Assembly: GCF_013337185.1 (NCBI RefSeq)
Contig: NZ_SWDE01000004.1
Coordinates: 248,001 to 312,000 of the forward strand
Reading direction: 5' to 3'
Length of the DNA stretch: 64,000 nucleotides
Origin: Serratia proteamaculans
Lineage (GTDB): Bacteria > Pseudomonadota > Gammaproteobacteria > Enterobacterales > Enterobacteriaceae
Shown: positions 8,839 through 19,412 of the stretch, one piece after another
Position numbering within the stretch: position 1 is the first letter of the stretch
Layout: each line of letters opens with the position of its first letter
Notes under the pieces: model-generated
Database searches by the model: none
The model's input: only the letters and a program-made list of their open reading frames with translations
Told to the model about the DNA's origin: nothing
Translations under genes and position numbers: made by a program

Positions 8839-10785
8839 TCAGGCGCGCAGCTTAAACTGGCGGATATCAATCTGATATTGTTTGATTTTTCGCCACAGCG
8901 TGGTGCGACCAATGTCCAGCAGCTGCGCCATTTCGTTCAATTGTCCGCGGCTGACCTTGGCCGCGTGAATGATCGCCTGACGTTCCATCTCCGCCAGTGT
9001 TAATAGCGGCATGCCCGGTTGCGGTTCACTTTCCAGCAGTGGCTGGTGGCTGAGCAAGTGCTCGGGTAAGTCCGCCAGTTGCAGATGGTGGCCGTGGCAC
9101 ATCATCGCGGTGCGCTCTACCACCCCCTTCAGTTCCAGATCGTTGCCAGGCCACAGATACAGACCGAGCTGGACCATCACCTCGTCATCCACCCGAAAAC
9201 GGCACTGGAAATGCTGTTCCAGCGTGCGCAAGTGGTGCTTCACCAGCAGTGGAATATCACTCAGCCGTTGGCGCAGCGCCGGGATTTGGATCTCGAACGC
9301 CTGCAGGCTGTAGAACAGTTGGCGGCGAAAGCGATTCTGCTGCACCAGCAGCGGCAGATCGGCGGCGCTGCTGGCGATCACCCGCACATCGACCGGGATC
9401 ACCCGATTGGAATTGAGCCGCATCACTACGCCGGTTTTCAGCACCTGCAGCAGCGCAGACTGCATCTCCGCCGGTAAATACTCGATTTGTTCCAGGTACA
9501 GCGTGCCGCCATTGGCCAGTTCAAACTTGCTGAGCTGGCCCGCTTCTTCCTCGTTGGCATCGCTGCCCAACAGCTCCCGCAGCCCCTGGGCTTCCGGTAA
9601 TAACTGGCAGTTGAGGGCGATGTAAGGCCCGGTGGCACGCTCACTGGCATTGTGGATCGCTTGGCTGAGCAGCTCCTTGCCGACACCTTCTTCGCCGCAC
9701 AGCAGGATCGGGTGCTGGCCTTTCGCCGCCTGTTGGCCATAGCGAATCAACCGCCGCATCTCCAGCGAGGCGGAAGGCATCTGTTCAAAACTGTGGCTGA
9801 CGCGCCCCAGTTGGCTGCTGACATACTGATGTAGTCGTTCGAGCGGATGCAGCAGGGCGATAAAGCTGCAGCGTTCACCGTCGAGGATCGGCTTGAGGGT
9901 TAACAGTGCCGCAATAAATTGCCGCTGGCTTTCGAAGGTCACTTCAACGTGTTGCAGTGGCTGGCGCTGGGCGATGGCCCGATTGAGCAGGGCGGGCAGC
10001 GTCAGCAACTGGCTCAGGGGCTTGCCCTGACTTTGTTGTTCATCCAGCTTGAGCAAGGAGGCGGCACGCTGATTGATGTACTGCAGATAGCCGCGATGGT
10101 CCCAGGCCATAACACCGTCATCCACTCCGTCGAGCAGGCCGTAAAGCTGATTCAGATGGCGGTTGGACTCTGCCAGCAGGCTGTCGGCGTTGAGTGAATT
10201 GCCGATCTCGCGTGCCAATGCCAGCGTCAATGACAGATCGCCGGCGGCACAGTCGGCAAGCAGGCAGCCTAATGCAATCGAGCCGCGTTGACGACCACTG
10301 TTGTCATAGACCGGCGTGGCGCAGAATGACCAGTCGTGCAGCGCTTCGCGCACATGTTCGCTGCCGCGGACCTGCATTGGGTGGCCCTCCGCCACCGCCA
10401 GCGACGGTGCATTGGTGCCGATGTCCCCCTCCGCCCAATAAGCGCCAGGCATAAAACCCAATTGTTGCAGATGCTCGCGCGTCGGCGTATCGCCGCACAG
10501 CCACAGCATGCAGCCGCTTTCGTCGAGGATCATCAGCAGGCAGCGCCGCTGTTCCATGTATTCGCAAGCGTCTTCCAGCGCCGCCTGCCCGAGCGTCAGC
10601 AGATCGTTCTTACGCTGGCAGATGGAGTTAAAGGTGGCACCGAGCGCGCAGTGGGGTTTTTTCCACACCGCAGGCTGCATCAGGCTGCGGCAGCGTAGCC
10701 AGGAAGCATAGATTGCCGGCGCAGGGCGTTGTGCGGGCGGAAGCTCGCCTTCGATCAGACGTTGCCAGCTTGAGGTGTTTTCCAT
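8839..10785 (-). CDS. dhaR: DhaR, AAA+ enhancer-type regulator of the dha operon
   Basis: A 648-residue regulator: GAF-like domain about 55-190, PAS about 210-318, AAA+ domain about 335-560, and a Fis-type helix-turn-helix at about 595-637 (LNEMAQLLDIGRTTLWRKI). In E. coli DhaK and DhaL compete for DhaR to switch the operon; that role is inferred here from linkage. The GAFTGA loop needed to contact sigma-54 is missing; its place near residue 409 reads SDANEEEAGQ. Walker A is GEEGVGKE (364-371), but the Walker B region reads LYLEQIEYL instead of the usual LFLDEI. This suits activation of a sigma-70 promoter. I chose ATG 10785; longer frames would run over the tolC terminator. Confidence 0.9.
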   Translation of the reverse strand: MENTSSWQRLIEGELPPAQRPAPAIYASWLRCRSLMQPAVWKKPHCALGATFNSICQRKNDLLTLGQAALEDACEYMEQRRCLLMILDESGCMLWLCGDTPTREHLQQLGFMPGAYWAEGDIGTNAPSLAVAEGHPMQVRGSEHVREALHDWSFCATPVYDNSGRQRGSIALGCLLADCAAGDLSLTLALAREIGNSLNADSLLAESNRHLNQLYGLLDGVDDGVMAWDHRGYLQYINQRAASLLKLDEQQSQGKPLSQLLTLPALLNRAIAQRQPLQHVEVTFESQRQFIAALLTLKPILDGERCSFIALLHPLERLHQYVSSQLGRVSHSFEQMPSASLEMRRLIRYGQQAAKGQHPILLCGEEGVGKELLSQAIHNASERATGPYIALNCQLLPEAQGLRELLGSDANEEEAGQLSKFELANGGTLYLEQIEYLPAEMQSALLQVLKTGVVMRLNSNRVIPVDVRVIASSAADLPLLVQQNRFRRQLFYSLQAFEIQIPALRQRLSDIPLLVKHHLRTLEQHFQCRFRVDDEVMVQLGLYLWPGNDLELKGVVERTAMMCHGHHLQLADLPEHLLSHQPLLESEPQPGMPLLTLAEMERQAIIHAAKVSRGQLNEMAQLLDIGRTTLWRKIKQYQIDIRQFKLRA

Positions 10786-10881
10786 TGGATCCCGTCCAGA
10801 CGAGATAAACGATAGCCCTGATGATACCACTGCGGGGTGGGGGAACGGCTGTGAGACGGTGGGCAGAACCGATGAGCAGGC

Positions 10882-10917
10882 AAAAAAAAACGGGGTGCGG
10901 CAGAAGCCGGACCCCGT
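10882..10917 (-). terminator. Rho-independent terminator of tolC
   Basis: On the minus strand ACGGGGT...ACCCCGT closes an inner CCGGC/GCCG stem and is followed by nine T. It separates tolC from dhaR, so tolC is a single-gene unit here. Confidence 0.9.
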
Positions 10918-10936
10918 ATTCAGCGCAGTACTGCAA

Positions 10937-12442
10937 TCAATTACGGAATGGATTACCGCTGTTGCGTACAGGCTGGCTGGTGGTGGTCGCCGGCGCGGAG
11001 GTGCGGGCGGCAACCGGTGCTGCAGTTTGCGGCGCAGGTGCGTTGCCGTTATAGCCTTCGGCGTAAGCGTCCTGTGCGGTGGTCTGCGGTGCTACCACGT
11101 CTTGCGAAGTGGAAATGGGTTTACCCAATGCGCCGTTCAGCATCATCAGGTCGTTCTCGTTCAGGGTACCGAGCGCCGACTTGATGTTCAGTTGGTTGAT
11201 CAGGTAGGTATAACGCGCGCTGGAAAGCTGTTGCTTGGCGTTATACAGCGTACTGGTCGCATCCAGCACGTCGACGATGGTACGGGTACCGACCTGGTAA
11301 CCGGCCTCGGTCGCATCCAATGAACTCTGGGCAGACACTACCGCTTGTTGGTAGGCGTTAATGCTGCTGATCGAGGCGTTCACGTTATTGAACGAAGAAC
11401 GAACGGTCTGCACTACGCTGCGGTGGGCGCTTTCCAGTTGCTCGCTGGCGCCGACGAAGTTGTACTGCGCCTGCTGCACCTGCGAGTTGGTCTGGCCGCC
11501 GTTATACAGCGGCATATTGAAGCTGATGCCAACCTTATTCTGACCGGCATCGGAATCGCTGAAACGCGATGGATCACTGGTAGCGGAACCGTTATATTTG
11601 GTATTACTGATGCCGGTTGATGCGCTGACGTCTACCGTTGGCATGTAGCCGGTTTGTGCCGAGCGGATCTGTTCACGGGCCAGATCCTGGCTCAAACGAG
11701 CGGACAACAGGCTCAGGTTGCGGCTTTCGGCTTCTTTCAGCAGGTTATTGACTGCATCCGGACGTTTGGTGTTGAAACGGTCGGTATTCAACGAGGCCAG
11801 TTCCGGATAGAAGGTGCCGGTCACCTGGCGCAGTTTTTCCAGCGCGTTATCCAGGTTGTTACGGGCAGTCACTTCGGCCGCCAGCACGGTATCGTAGGAC
11901 GAACGGGCGTTCTGCACGTCGGTGATCGCTACCAGGCCCACGTTAAAGCGTTGGGTGGTCTGGTCCAGGGTGCGGTAAACCGCTTGCTTGTTCGCCTGGG
12001 TATAAGACAGCGTATCGATGGCGCTCAGCACGTTAAAATAGGCAGTAGCAGTGTCGAGGATCAGCTGCTGCGATGAGGTCTGGAACGTCACGTCGGAGAT
12101 ACCGGCGGTTTTTTCCTGCAGCGTCAGCGCACGCCATTTGGACATGTCGAATACGGTCTGCGTCAACGCCAGGGAACCGCTGGTGACGTTACTGTTAACG
12201 CCATTACTGTCACGATAACCATTGGTGTAATCGTAACCCGCGGTCAAACCCAACTGCGGCAGCAGCGGGCTGCGCGCTTCGTTGATTTTTTCGAATGCGG
12301 CGTCACGGTCAGCGGCGGTTTTGCGCAGATCCGGGTTACTTTCCCTGGCCTGTTTGTAGACCTGCAGCAGGTTCTCTGCCTGGCTCATTGCACTGAAGCC
12401 GCCCAGGCTCAGTCCGATAAGAAGGGGGAGCAGTTTCTTCAT
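10937..12442 (-). CDS. tolC: TolC outer membrane efflux and secretion channel
   Basis: A 501-residue outer membrane protein, the exit duct for tripartite drug efflux pumps and type I secretion. A signal peptide (MKKLLPLLIGLSLGGFSAMSQA) ends before ENLLQVY. Two repeated halves each carry helical and beta segments, e.g. NEARSPLLPQLGL early and INAYQQAVVSAQSSLDATE late, and the protein ends in the family tail NPFRN. The proline- and threonine-rich segment just before the tail is longer than in E. coli. I chose the second of two close ATG codons because AAGGA is 6 bases before it and the first leaves no spacing. The partner genes ygiBC are not downstream, unlike in E. coli. Confidence 0.96.
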   Translation of the reverse strand: MKKLLPLLIGLSLGGFSAMSQAENLLQVYKQARESNPDLRKTAADRDAAFEKINEARSPLLPQLGLTAGYDYTNGYRDSNGVNSNVTSGSLALTQTVFDMSKWRALTLQEKTAGISDVTFQTSSQQLILDTATAYFNVLSAIDTLSYTQANKQAVYRTLDQTTQRFNVGLVAITDVQNARSSYDTVLAAEVTARNNLDNALEKLRQVTGTFYPELASLNTDRFNTKRPDAVNNLLKEAESRNLSLLSARLSQDLAREQIRSAQTGYMPTVDVSASTGISNTKYNGSATSDPSRFSDSDAGQNKVGISFNMPLYNGGQTNSQVQQAQYNFVGASEQLESAHRSVVQTVRSSFNNVNASISSINAYQQAVVSAQSSLDATEAGYQVGTRTIVDVLDATSTLYNAKQQLSSARYTYLINQLNIKSALGTLNENDLMMLNGALGKPISTSQDVVAPQTTAQDAYAEGYNGNAPAPQTAAPVAARTSAPATTTSQPVRNSGNPFRN

Positions 12443-12728
12443 TTGCATTCCTTGTTGTGCAGCAATATTGCTATGTTGTTAGCGCTGACGATAGACGAAA
12501 TAGTTGCCGATTCTAACAGAGTCTGTTGTACGCCTCAGGTGGCTGAATGTGCCATCTTGCGTAACTTTTACCTTTCAGGCCGCCTGTTTACCTTAGTTCA
12601 ACTGGCTGCGTACGTCACACCTGATATCATGGCTCACAATCTATCATAAAGCCGCGGAAGATTATCCCGCCGTTTCTGTCATCAAAACTGTTTATTTTAT
12701 CGGCATACTCACGCTGGAGAATTCATTT

Positions 12729-13361
12729 ATGAGCCACTCGCAACCATCGCCCGTTACTCTCGATAAAAATGATGTAGAAATTATTGCACGTGAGACGCTT
12801 TATCGTGGTTTTTTTTCACTCAATTTATATCGTTTCCGCCACCGCTTGTTCAACGGTGAGATGAGTCCCGAAATTAAACGCGAAATTTTCGAACGTGGGC
12901 ACGCCGCGGTGTTACTTCCCTATGACCCGGTGCGTGACGAGGTGGTGCTGATTGAACAACTGCGGATCGCCGCGGTCGATACCAGTAGCTCCCCCTGGCT
13001 ACTGGAAATGGTGGCGGGTATGATCGAAACCGGCGAGAGCGTTGAAGACGTCTGCCGCCGTGAAGCGCAAGAAGAAGCCGGCGTAGTGGTCGGACGTTGC
13101 AAGCCGGTGCTGAGCTACCTGGCCAGCCCCGGAGGGACCAGCGAGCGCTTGTCGATTATGGTGGGCGAAGTGGACGCCACGACGGCGGAAGGGATTCATG
13201 GACTGGAAGAAGAGCATGAAGATATCCGCGTTCATGTGGTCAGCCGCGAGCAGGCTTACCGCTGGGTTGAAGAGGGCGCGATTGATAACGCGGCATCGGT
13301 GATTGCATTGCAGTGGCTGGCGTTGCACCATGAATCGTTAAGAAAAGAGTGGGCCAATTAA
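12729..13361 (+). CDS. nudF: ADP-ribose pyrophosphatase NudF
   Basis: A 210-residue Nudix hydrolase that splits ADP-ribose into AMP and ribose 5-phosphate. The Nudix box runs from G97 to V119 with G, E103, R111-E112 and E115-E116 in place. TGGAGA precedes the ATG. It is the first of a tight series (nudF, yqiB, cpdA, yqiA, parE), with the yqiB start overlapping its stop in TAATG. It diverges from tolC across a 286-base gap that should hold both promoters. Confidence 0.95.
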   Translation: MSHSQPSPVTLDKNDVEIIARETLYRGFFSLNLYRFRHRLFNGEMSPEIKREIFERGHAAVLLPYDPVRDEVVLIEQLRIAAVDTSSSPWLLEMVAGMIETGESVEDVCRREAQEEAGVVVGRCKPVLSYLASPGGTSERLSIMVGEVDATTAEGIHGLEEEHEDIRVHVVSREQAYRWVEEGAIDNAASVIALQWLALHHESLRKEWAN

Positions 13362-13786
13362 TGAAACAGCGCTATACCCCTGATTTCCCCGAAATGATGA
13401 GATTGTGCGAAACCAACTTCGCGCAATTGCGCCGCTTGTTGCCGCGCAATGACGAAGTGGGTGAAACGGTGACTTATCAGGTGAACGGCGCCAGTTATCG
13501 TCTGACCATTATTGAATCCACCCGCTATACCTCGCTGGTGCAAATCGAACAGACCGCCCCGGCGGTCAGCTACTGGAGCCTGCCTGCCATGACGGTCAGG
13601 CTGTATCATGACGCGATGGTTGCGGAAGTGTGTTCAAGTCAGCAGATCTATCGCTTTAAAGCGCGTTATGATTATCCCAACAAAAAGTTGCATCAACGCG
13701 ACGAAAAGCATCAAATTAACCAGTTTCTTGCTGATTGGTTGCGCTACTGTTTGGCGCATGGAGCAATGGCGGTTCCGGTTTGTTAA
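13361..13786 (+). CDS. yqiB: YqiB, DUF1249 family protein
   Basis: A 141-residue conserved protein of unknown function, near the length of E. coli YqiB. It starts with [13 protein letters not shown] and contains the family stretches [18 protein letters not shown] and [16 protein letters not shown]. The start ATG shares a base with the nudF stop, so translation is coupled; a start 12 bases further upstream is possible but would run into nudF. Position between nudF and cpdA is conserved in enterobacteria. Confidence 0.9.
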   Translation: MKQRYTPDFPEMMRLCETNFAQLRRLLPRNDEVGETVTYQVNGASYRLTIIESTRYTSLVQIEQTAPAVSYWSLPAMTVRLYHDAMVAEVCSSQQIYRFKARYDYPNKKLHQRDEKHQINQFLADWLRYCLAHGAMAVPVC

Positions 13787-13813
13787 ACAGACTGAGATAA
13801 CAAAGGACACCAT

Positions 13814-14640
13814 TTGGAAAGCCTGTTTAAACCGACCGTGGCAAGTGGGGCCAGGGTCAGGATCCTGCAAATAACAGATACCCACCTTTTTGCCGGCGAA
13901 AATGAGACTTTGCTTGGCATTAATACCTATCGCAGCTACCACGCGGTGTTGGACGCTATTCTGGCGCAGCAGCGTGATTTTGATCTGGTCGTCGCCACCG
14001 GTGATTTGGCACAGGATCATTCATTGGCTGCCTACCGGCACTTTGCTGAAGGTATTGCACGACTGCCGGCGCCTTGCGTTTGGCTGCCGGGCAACCATGA
14101 TTTCCAGCCGGCGATGGTCGACGCACTGGCCGACGCCGGAATTGCCCCGTCAAAACAGGTACTGGTCGGTGACCACTGGCAGGTGCTGTTGCTCGATAGC
14201 CAGGTGTTCGGCGTGCCCTACGGTGAGTTGAGCGACTATCAGCTCGAGTGGATGGAGCGCTGCCTGCAAGCCTATCCCGAGCGTTATACCTTGATGCTGC
14301 TGCACCATCATCCGCTGCCTTCCGGCTGCACCTGGCTCGATCAGCACAGCCTGCGCAACCCGCATATGCTGGGCGCGGTGCTGCTGCGTTACCCGAAAGT
14401 GAATACCCTGCTGTGCGGGCATATTCACCAGGAGCTGGATCTGGAGTGGCAGGGCCGGCGCCTGCTGGCATCGCCGTCAACCTGCGTACAGTTCAAGCCG
14501 CATTGCACCAATTTCACCATCGACGAGGTTTCACCCGGCTGGCGCTATATTGATTTACTGCCGGACGGCCGCGTCGAAACGCAGGTTTTCCGGTTGGAAA
14601 ACGACGATTTCCGCCCCGACATGGATTCGGAAGGGTACTG

Positions 14641-14641
<1 letters not shown>
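13814..14641 (+). CDS. cpdA: 3',5'-cyclic AMP phosphodiesterase CpdA
   Basis: A 275-residue metallophosphoesterase that hydrolyses cAMP to AMP, tempering CRP signalling. The metal-binding series is complete: D22 and H24 (ITDTHLF), D64 (ATGDLAQD), N94-H95 (GNHD), the HHHP segment and CGHIHQ near residue 200. The start codon is TTG, with AAAGGA nine bases before it; no better start fits the family N-terminus MESL. A weak start would keep enzyme amount low. The stop overlaps the yqiA start as TGATG. Confidence 0.95.
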
Positions 14642-17167
<2,526 letters not shown>

Positions 17168-17188
17168 CAGACCAGGCGATAGACCGAC

Positions 17189-17216
17189 AGGCCCGGCTTC
17201 CCCGCCGGGCCTTCTT
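17189..17216 (+). terminator. Probable terminator after parE
   Basis: AGGCCCGGC and GCCGGGCCT form a perfect 9-base stem with a 6-base loop, followed by a weak pyrimidine tract TCTTCCC. Confidence 0.65.
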
Positions 17217-17263
17217 CCCGCAGGGGTACCGCGTGCGGCACCCGACCACTCTGGGCGGAATGC

Positions 17264-18160
17264 ATGAAAATCACCCTCGAAGAATTACTGGCGTTTACCA
17301 CCGTTGTTGACAGCGGCTCAATCACTGCCGCCGCCGAACAGCTCGGCCAGACCACCTCCGGCATCAGCCGTGCTCTCAGCCGGTTGGAAAAAAAGCTCGA
17401 TACCACCCTGATGCGCCGCACCACGCGACGGCTGGAGCTGACCGAAGAGGGCCAAAGTTTTCTCGGCCATGCGCGTGAAATTATCAACTCGGTAGAGAAC
17501 GCCGAAGAGCAGATGGCGCTGCGCAGGCTGATCCCCGCCGGCAGGCTGCGGGTCAATGCCGCCGCACCCTTTATGGAACACGTGATAGTGCCGCTGGTGG
17601 CGGGTTTTCGCCAAAGCTACCCGCAAATTGAGCTGGAACTGAATACCGACAACCTGATCATCGATCTGCTGGAGAAACGTACCGATATTGCCATTCGCAT
17701 CGGCGCGCTACGGGATTCGACCATTCATGCGCGCCTGCTGGGCGCCAGCCGTTTACGTATTCTCGCCAGCCCGGATTACCTTGCACGTTACGGTACACCG
17801 GCCAGCGTCGAAGCGCTGCGAGATCACAGCCTGCTGGGTTTCACCCAACCGGAATCACTCAATCTGTGGCCGCTGCGTTATCAGCAGGCGCAGCATTTTG
17901 CTATCGCACCGACGATATCGGCATCCAGCGGTGAAACCTTGCGGCAGTTGGCGTTACGCGGGGAGGGGATTGTGCAGTTGGCTGATTTTATGACCCGTGA
18001 CGATCAGCGGAGCGGGCGGCTGGTACCGCTGCTGGAGCAGGAGACGTTGGATGTGCGCCAGCCAATTAATGCGGTGTATTACCGCAATACTCAACTGGCG
18101 GCGCGTATTACCTGTTTTCTGGACTACGTCAGTGCGCATATTGATGCGCAGACGCTATAG
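17264..18160 (+). CDS. LysR-family transcriptional regulator, YafC-like
   Basis: A 298-residue LysR-type regulator. The N-terminal winged helix (residues 1-60) contains TAAAEQLGQTTSGISRAL, and the effector domain contains the YafC/DmlR group segments TDIAIRIGALRDST and SSGETLRQLALRGEGI. It ends 13 bases before the convergent end of ygiN, so it may control ygiN-mdaB or be unrelated. It is an addition relative to the E. coli order, where parE faces ygiN directly. Ligand unknown. Confidence 0.85.
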   Translation: MKITLEELLAFTTVVDSGSITAAAEQLGQTTSGISRALSRLEKKLDTTLMRRTTRRLELTEEGQSFLGHAREIINSVENAEEQMALRRLIPAGRLRVNAAAPFMEHVIVPLVAGFRQSYPQIELELNTDNLIIDLLEKRTDIAIRIGALRDSTIHARLLGASRLRILASPDYLARYGTPASVEALRDHSLLGFTQPESLNLWPLRYQQAQHFAIAPTISASSGETLRQLALRGEGIVQLADFMTRDDQRSGRLVPLLEQETLDVRQPINAVYYRNTQLAARITCFLDYVSAHIDAQTL

Positions 18161-18173
18161 AGAGCGGCAGGTA

Positions 18174-18482
18174 TTAAAGTGCGTTACCCAGTACGTGAAT
18201 GGTCACGCCCAGTACGCTGTCCTTGATGGTGTCACGATGCCGATGCATGTGAGCGATATCCAGATGTTTTTCCAGATGCGCCTGACTGGCCCATTTTTCC
18301 AGCATAAACACGGAATCCGGTGACAGTTTCTGCCAGGGGGCCTGGGTGTGGCTGTCGACCATTGGCGTATATTCGCTACAGCCGTCTTCTGCCAGCACCA
18401 GCGGGATCAGTTTCTCAATCGCCTTCAGGACTGTTTCACGGTGGCCCGGTTTGGTTTTGATTTCTGCAATTACGGTGATCAT
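18174..18482 (-). CDS. ygiN: YgiN, antibiotic-biosynthesis-monooxygenase-fold quinol monooxygenase
   Basis: A 102-residue protein of the ABM fold that can oxidise menadiol and so pairs with quinone reductase MdaB in a quinone redox cycle (known for the E. coli pair). Family features are the start MITVIAEIKTKPG and the HLEKHLDIAHMHRH segment. Two adjacent ATG codons are present; the second (18482) has correct spacing to GAGG and matches the E. coli N-terminus. It follows mdaB by about 30 bases on the same strand. Confidence 0.88.
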   Translation of the reverse strand: MITVIAEIKTKPGHRETVLKAIEKLIPLVLAEDGCSEYTPMVDSHTQAPWQKLSPDSVFMLEKWASQAHLEKHLDIAHMHRHRDTIKDSVLGVTIHVLGNAL

Positions 18483-18515
18483 CATTACCTCATTAATTGA
18501 CGTGCATAATGCCAG

Positions 18516-19097
18516 TTAAGCAAAAATTTCGGCCAGATGCTCGCGATAACGTGCGATGTCGCTGTCGATATCCGGTTGTTTAATCACGTCATTACAGATA
18601 AAGGTCGGCAGCGCTTCCATACCCAGGAATTCATTGGCCTTGTGGAAGTGCAGATACACGCCGTCAACGCCGACGCCGTGGAAGAACTGTTCCGGGTCGG
18701 TAAAGGCTTCCAGCGGGGCGTTCCAGGTCAGGCTCAGCATGTACTTTTTGCCCTGGATCAGGCCACCGGAACCGTATTTCTTGCCGGCGTCCGAGCGGGT
18801 GCGGCCATCGCTGGCGTACAGGCTGCCATGCCCGGCGGTGAACACTTCGTCGATGTATTTTTTCAGGATCCACGGCTCGCCCATCCACCAGCCTGGCATC
18901 TGATAAATCACCACGTCGGCCCACAGATATTTTTGTACTTCGGCTTCGATGTCGTAACCGCCATCGACCACGGTAACCTGTACCTGGTGCTGAACATCGC
19001 GCAGATAGGTTTCCGCCACGTCGCTCATGGTTTGGTTGAGTTCGCCGTTAGAGTGACCGAACTGTTTTTTAGCATTGATAATCAGGATATTGCTCAT
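18516..19097 (-). CDS. mdaB: MdaB, NADPH:quinone oxidoreductase
   Basis: A 193-residue FAD-dependent flavodoxin-fold reductase making two-electron reductions of quinones, protecting against redox cycling. Family motifs are ILIINAKKQFGHSNGELN at the N-terminus, VVIYQMPGWWMGEPWILKKY in the middle and GGLIQGKKYMLSLTWNAP. The length equals that of E. coli MdaB. It is upstream of and probably cotranscribed with ygiN. Its promoter must lie in the gap before parC. Confidence 0.94.
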   Translation of the reverse strand: MSNILIINAKKQFGHSNGELNQTMSDVAETYLRDVQHQVQVTVVDGGYDIEAEVQKYLWADVVIYQMPGWWMGEPWILKKYIDEVFTAGHGSLYASDGRTRSDAGKKYGSGGLIQGKKYMLSLTWNAPLEAFTDPEQFFHGVGVDGVYLHFHKANEFLGMEALPTFICNDVIKQPDIDSDIARYREHLAEIFA

Positions 19098-19412
19098 CTT
19101 TCACGGCACCTGTGAGAGTTAAAATATTTGATGTCCTCCGCGCCAGGTGCGGAAAACATTTCGCTGACAGGGAGTGTAATGCTTAGCAATGTAAGTAAAA
19201 ATGGGATCCAGCGCACAACAGTGTTGACTGTGAGTCAATAAATACGCCGTGGGATAGCGAAATTTTGCATAAAATCGGCCGATGAACCCGCGACACCGGA
19301 CGATTGCTGCGCCATCTGTGACAGCCACCCCGCTGATGAGTTACTATCGCGGACAGAATCAACCCTTTGTCGTCCAGGGATTGCCAAGCCACGGTCTGAG
19401 GATAATTGAGTA
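19098..19412. other. Intergenic region between mdaB and parC
   Basis: 315 bases with no supportable gene. A palindrome TTGACTGTGAGTCAA lies at 19224-19238 and could be a regulator site for either divergent gene. In E. coli the ygiW-qseBC genes lie between parC and mdaB; they are absent here. Confidence 0.5.

Noticed and set aside
10786-11013. N-terminal extension of DhaR
   Set aside because: It would cross the tolC terminator and enter tolC; low-complexity translation. ATG 10785 fits the family.
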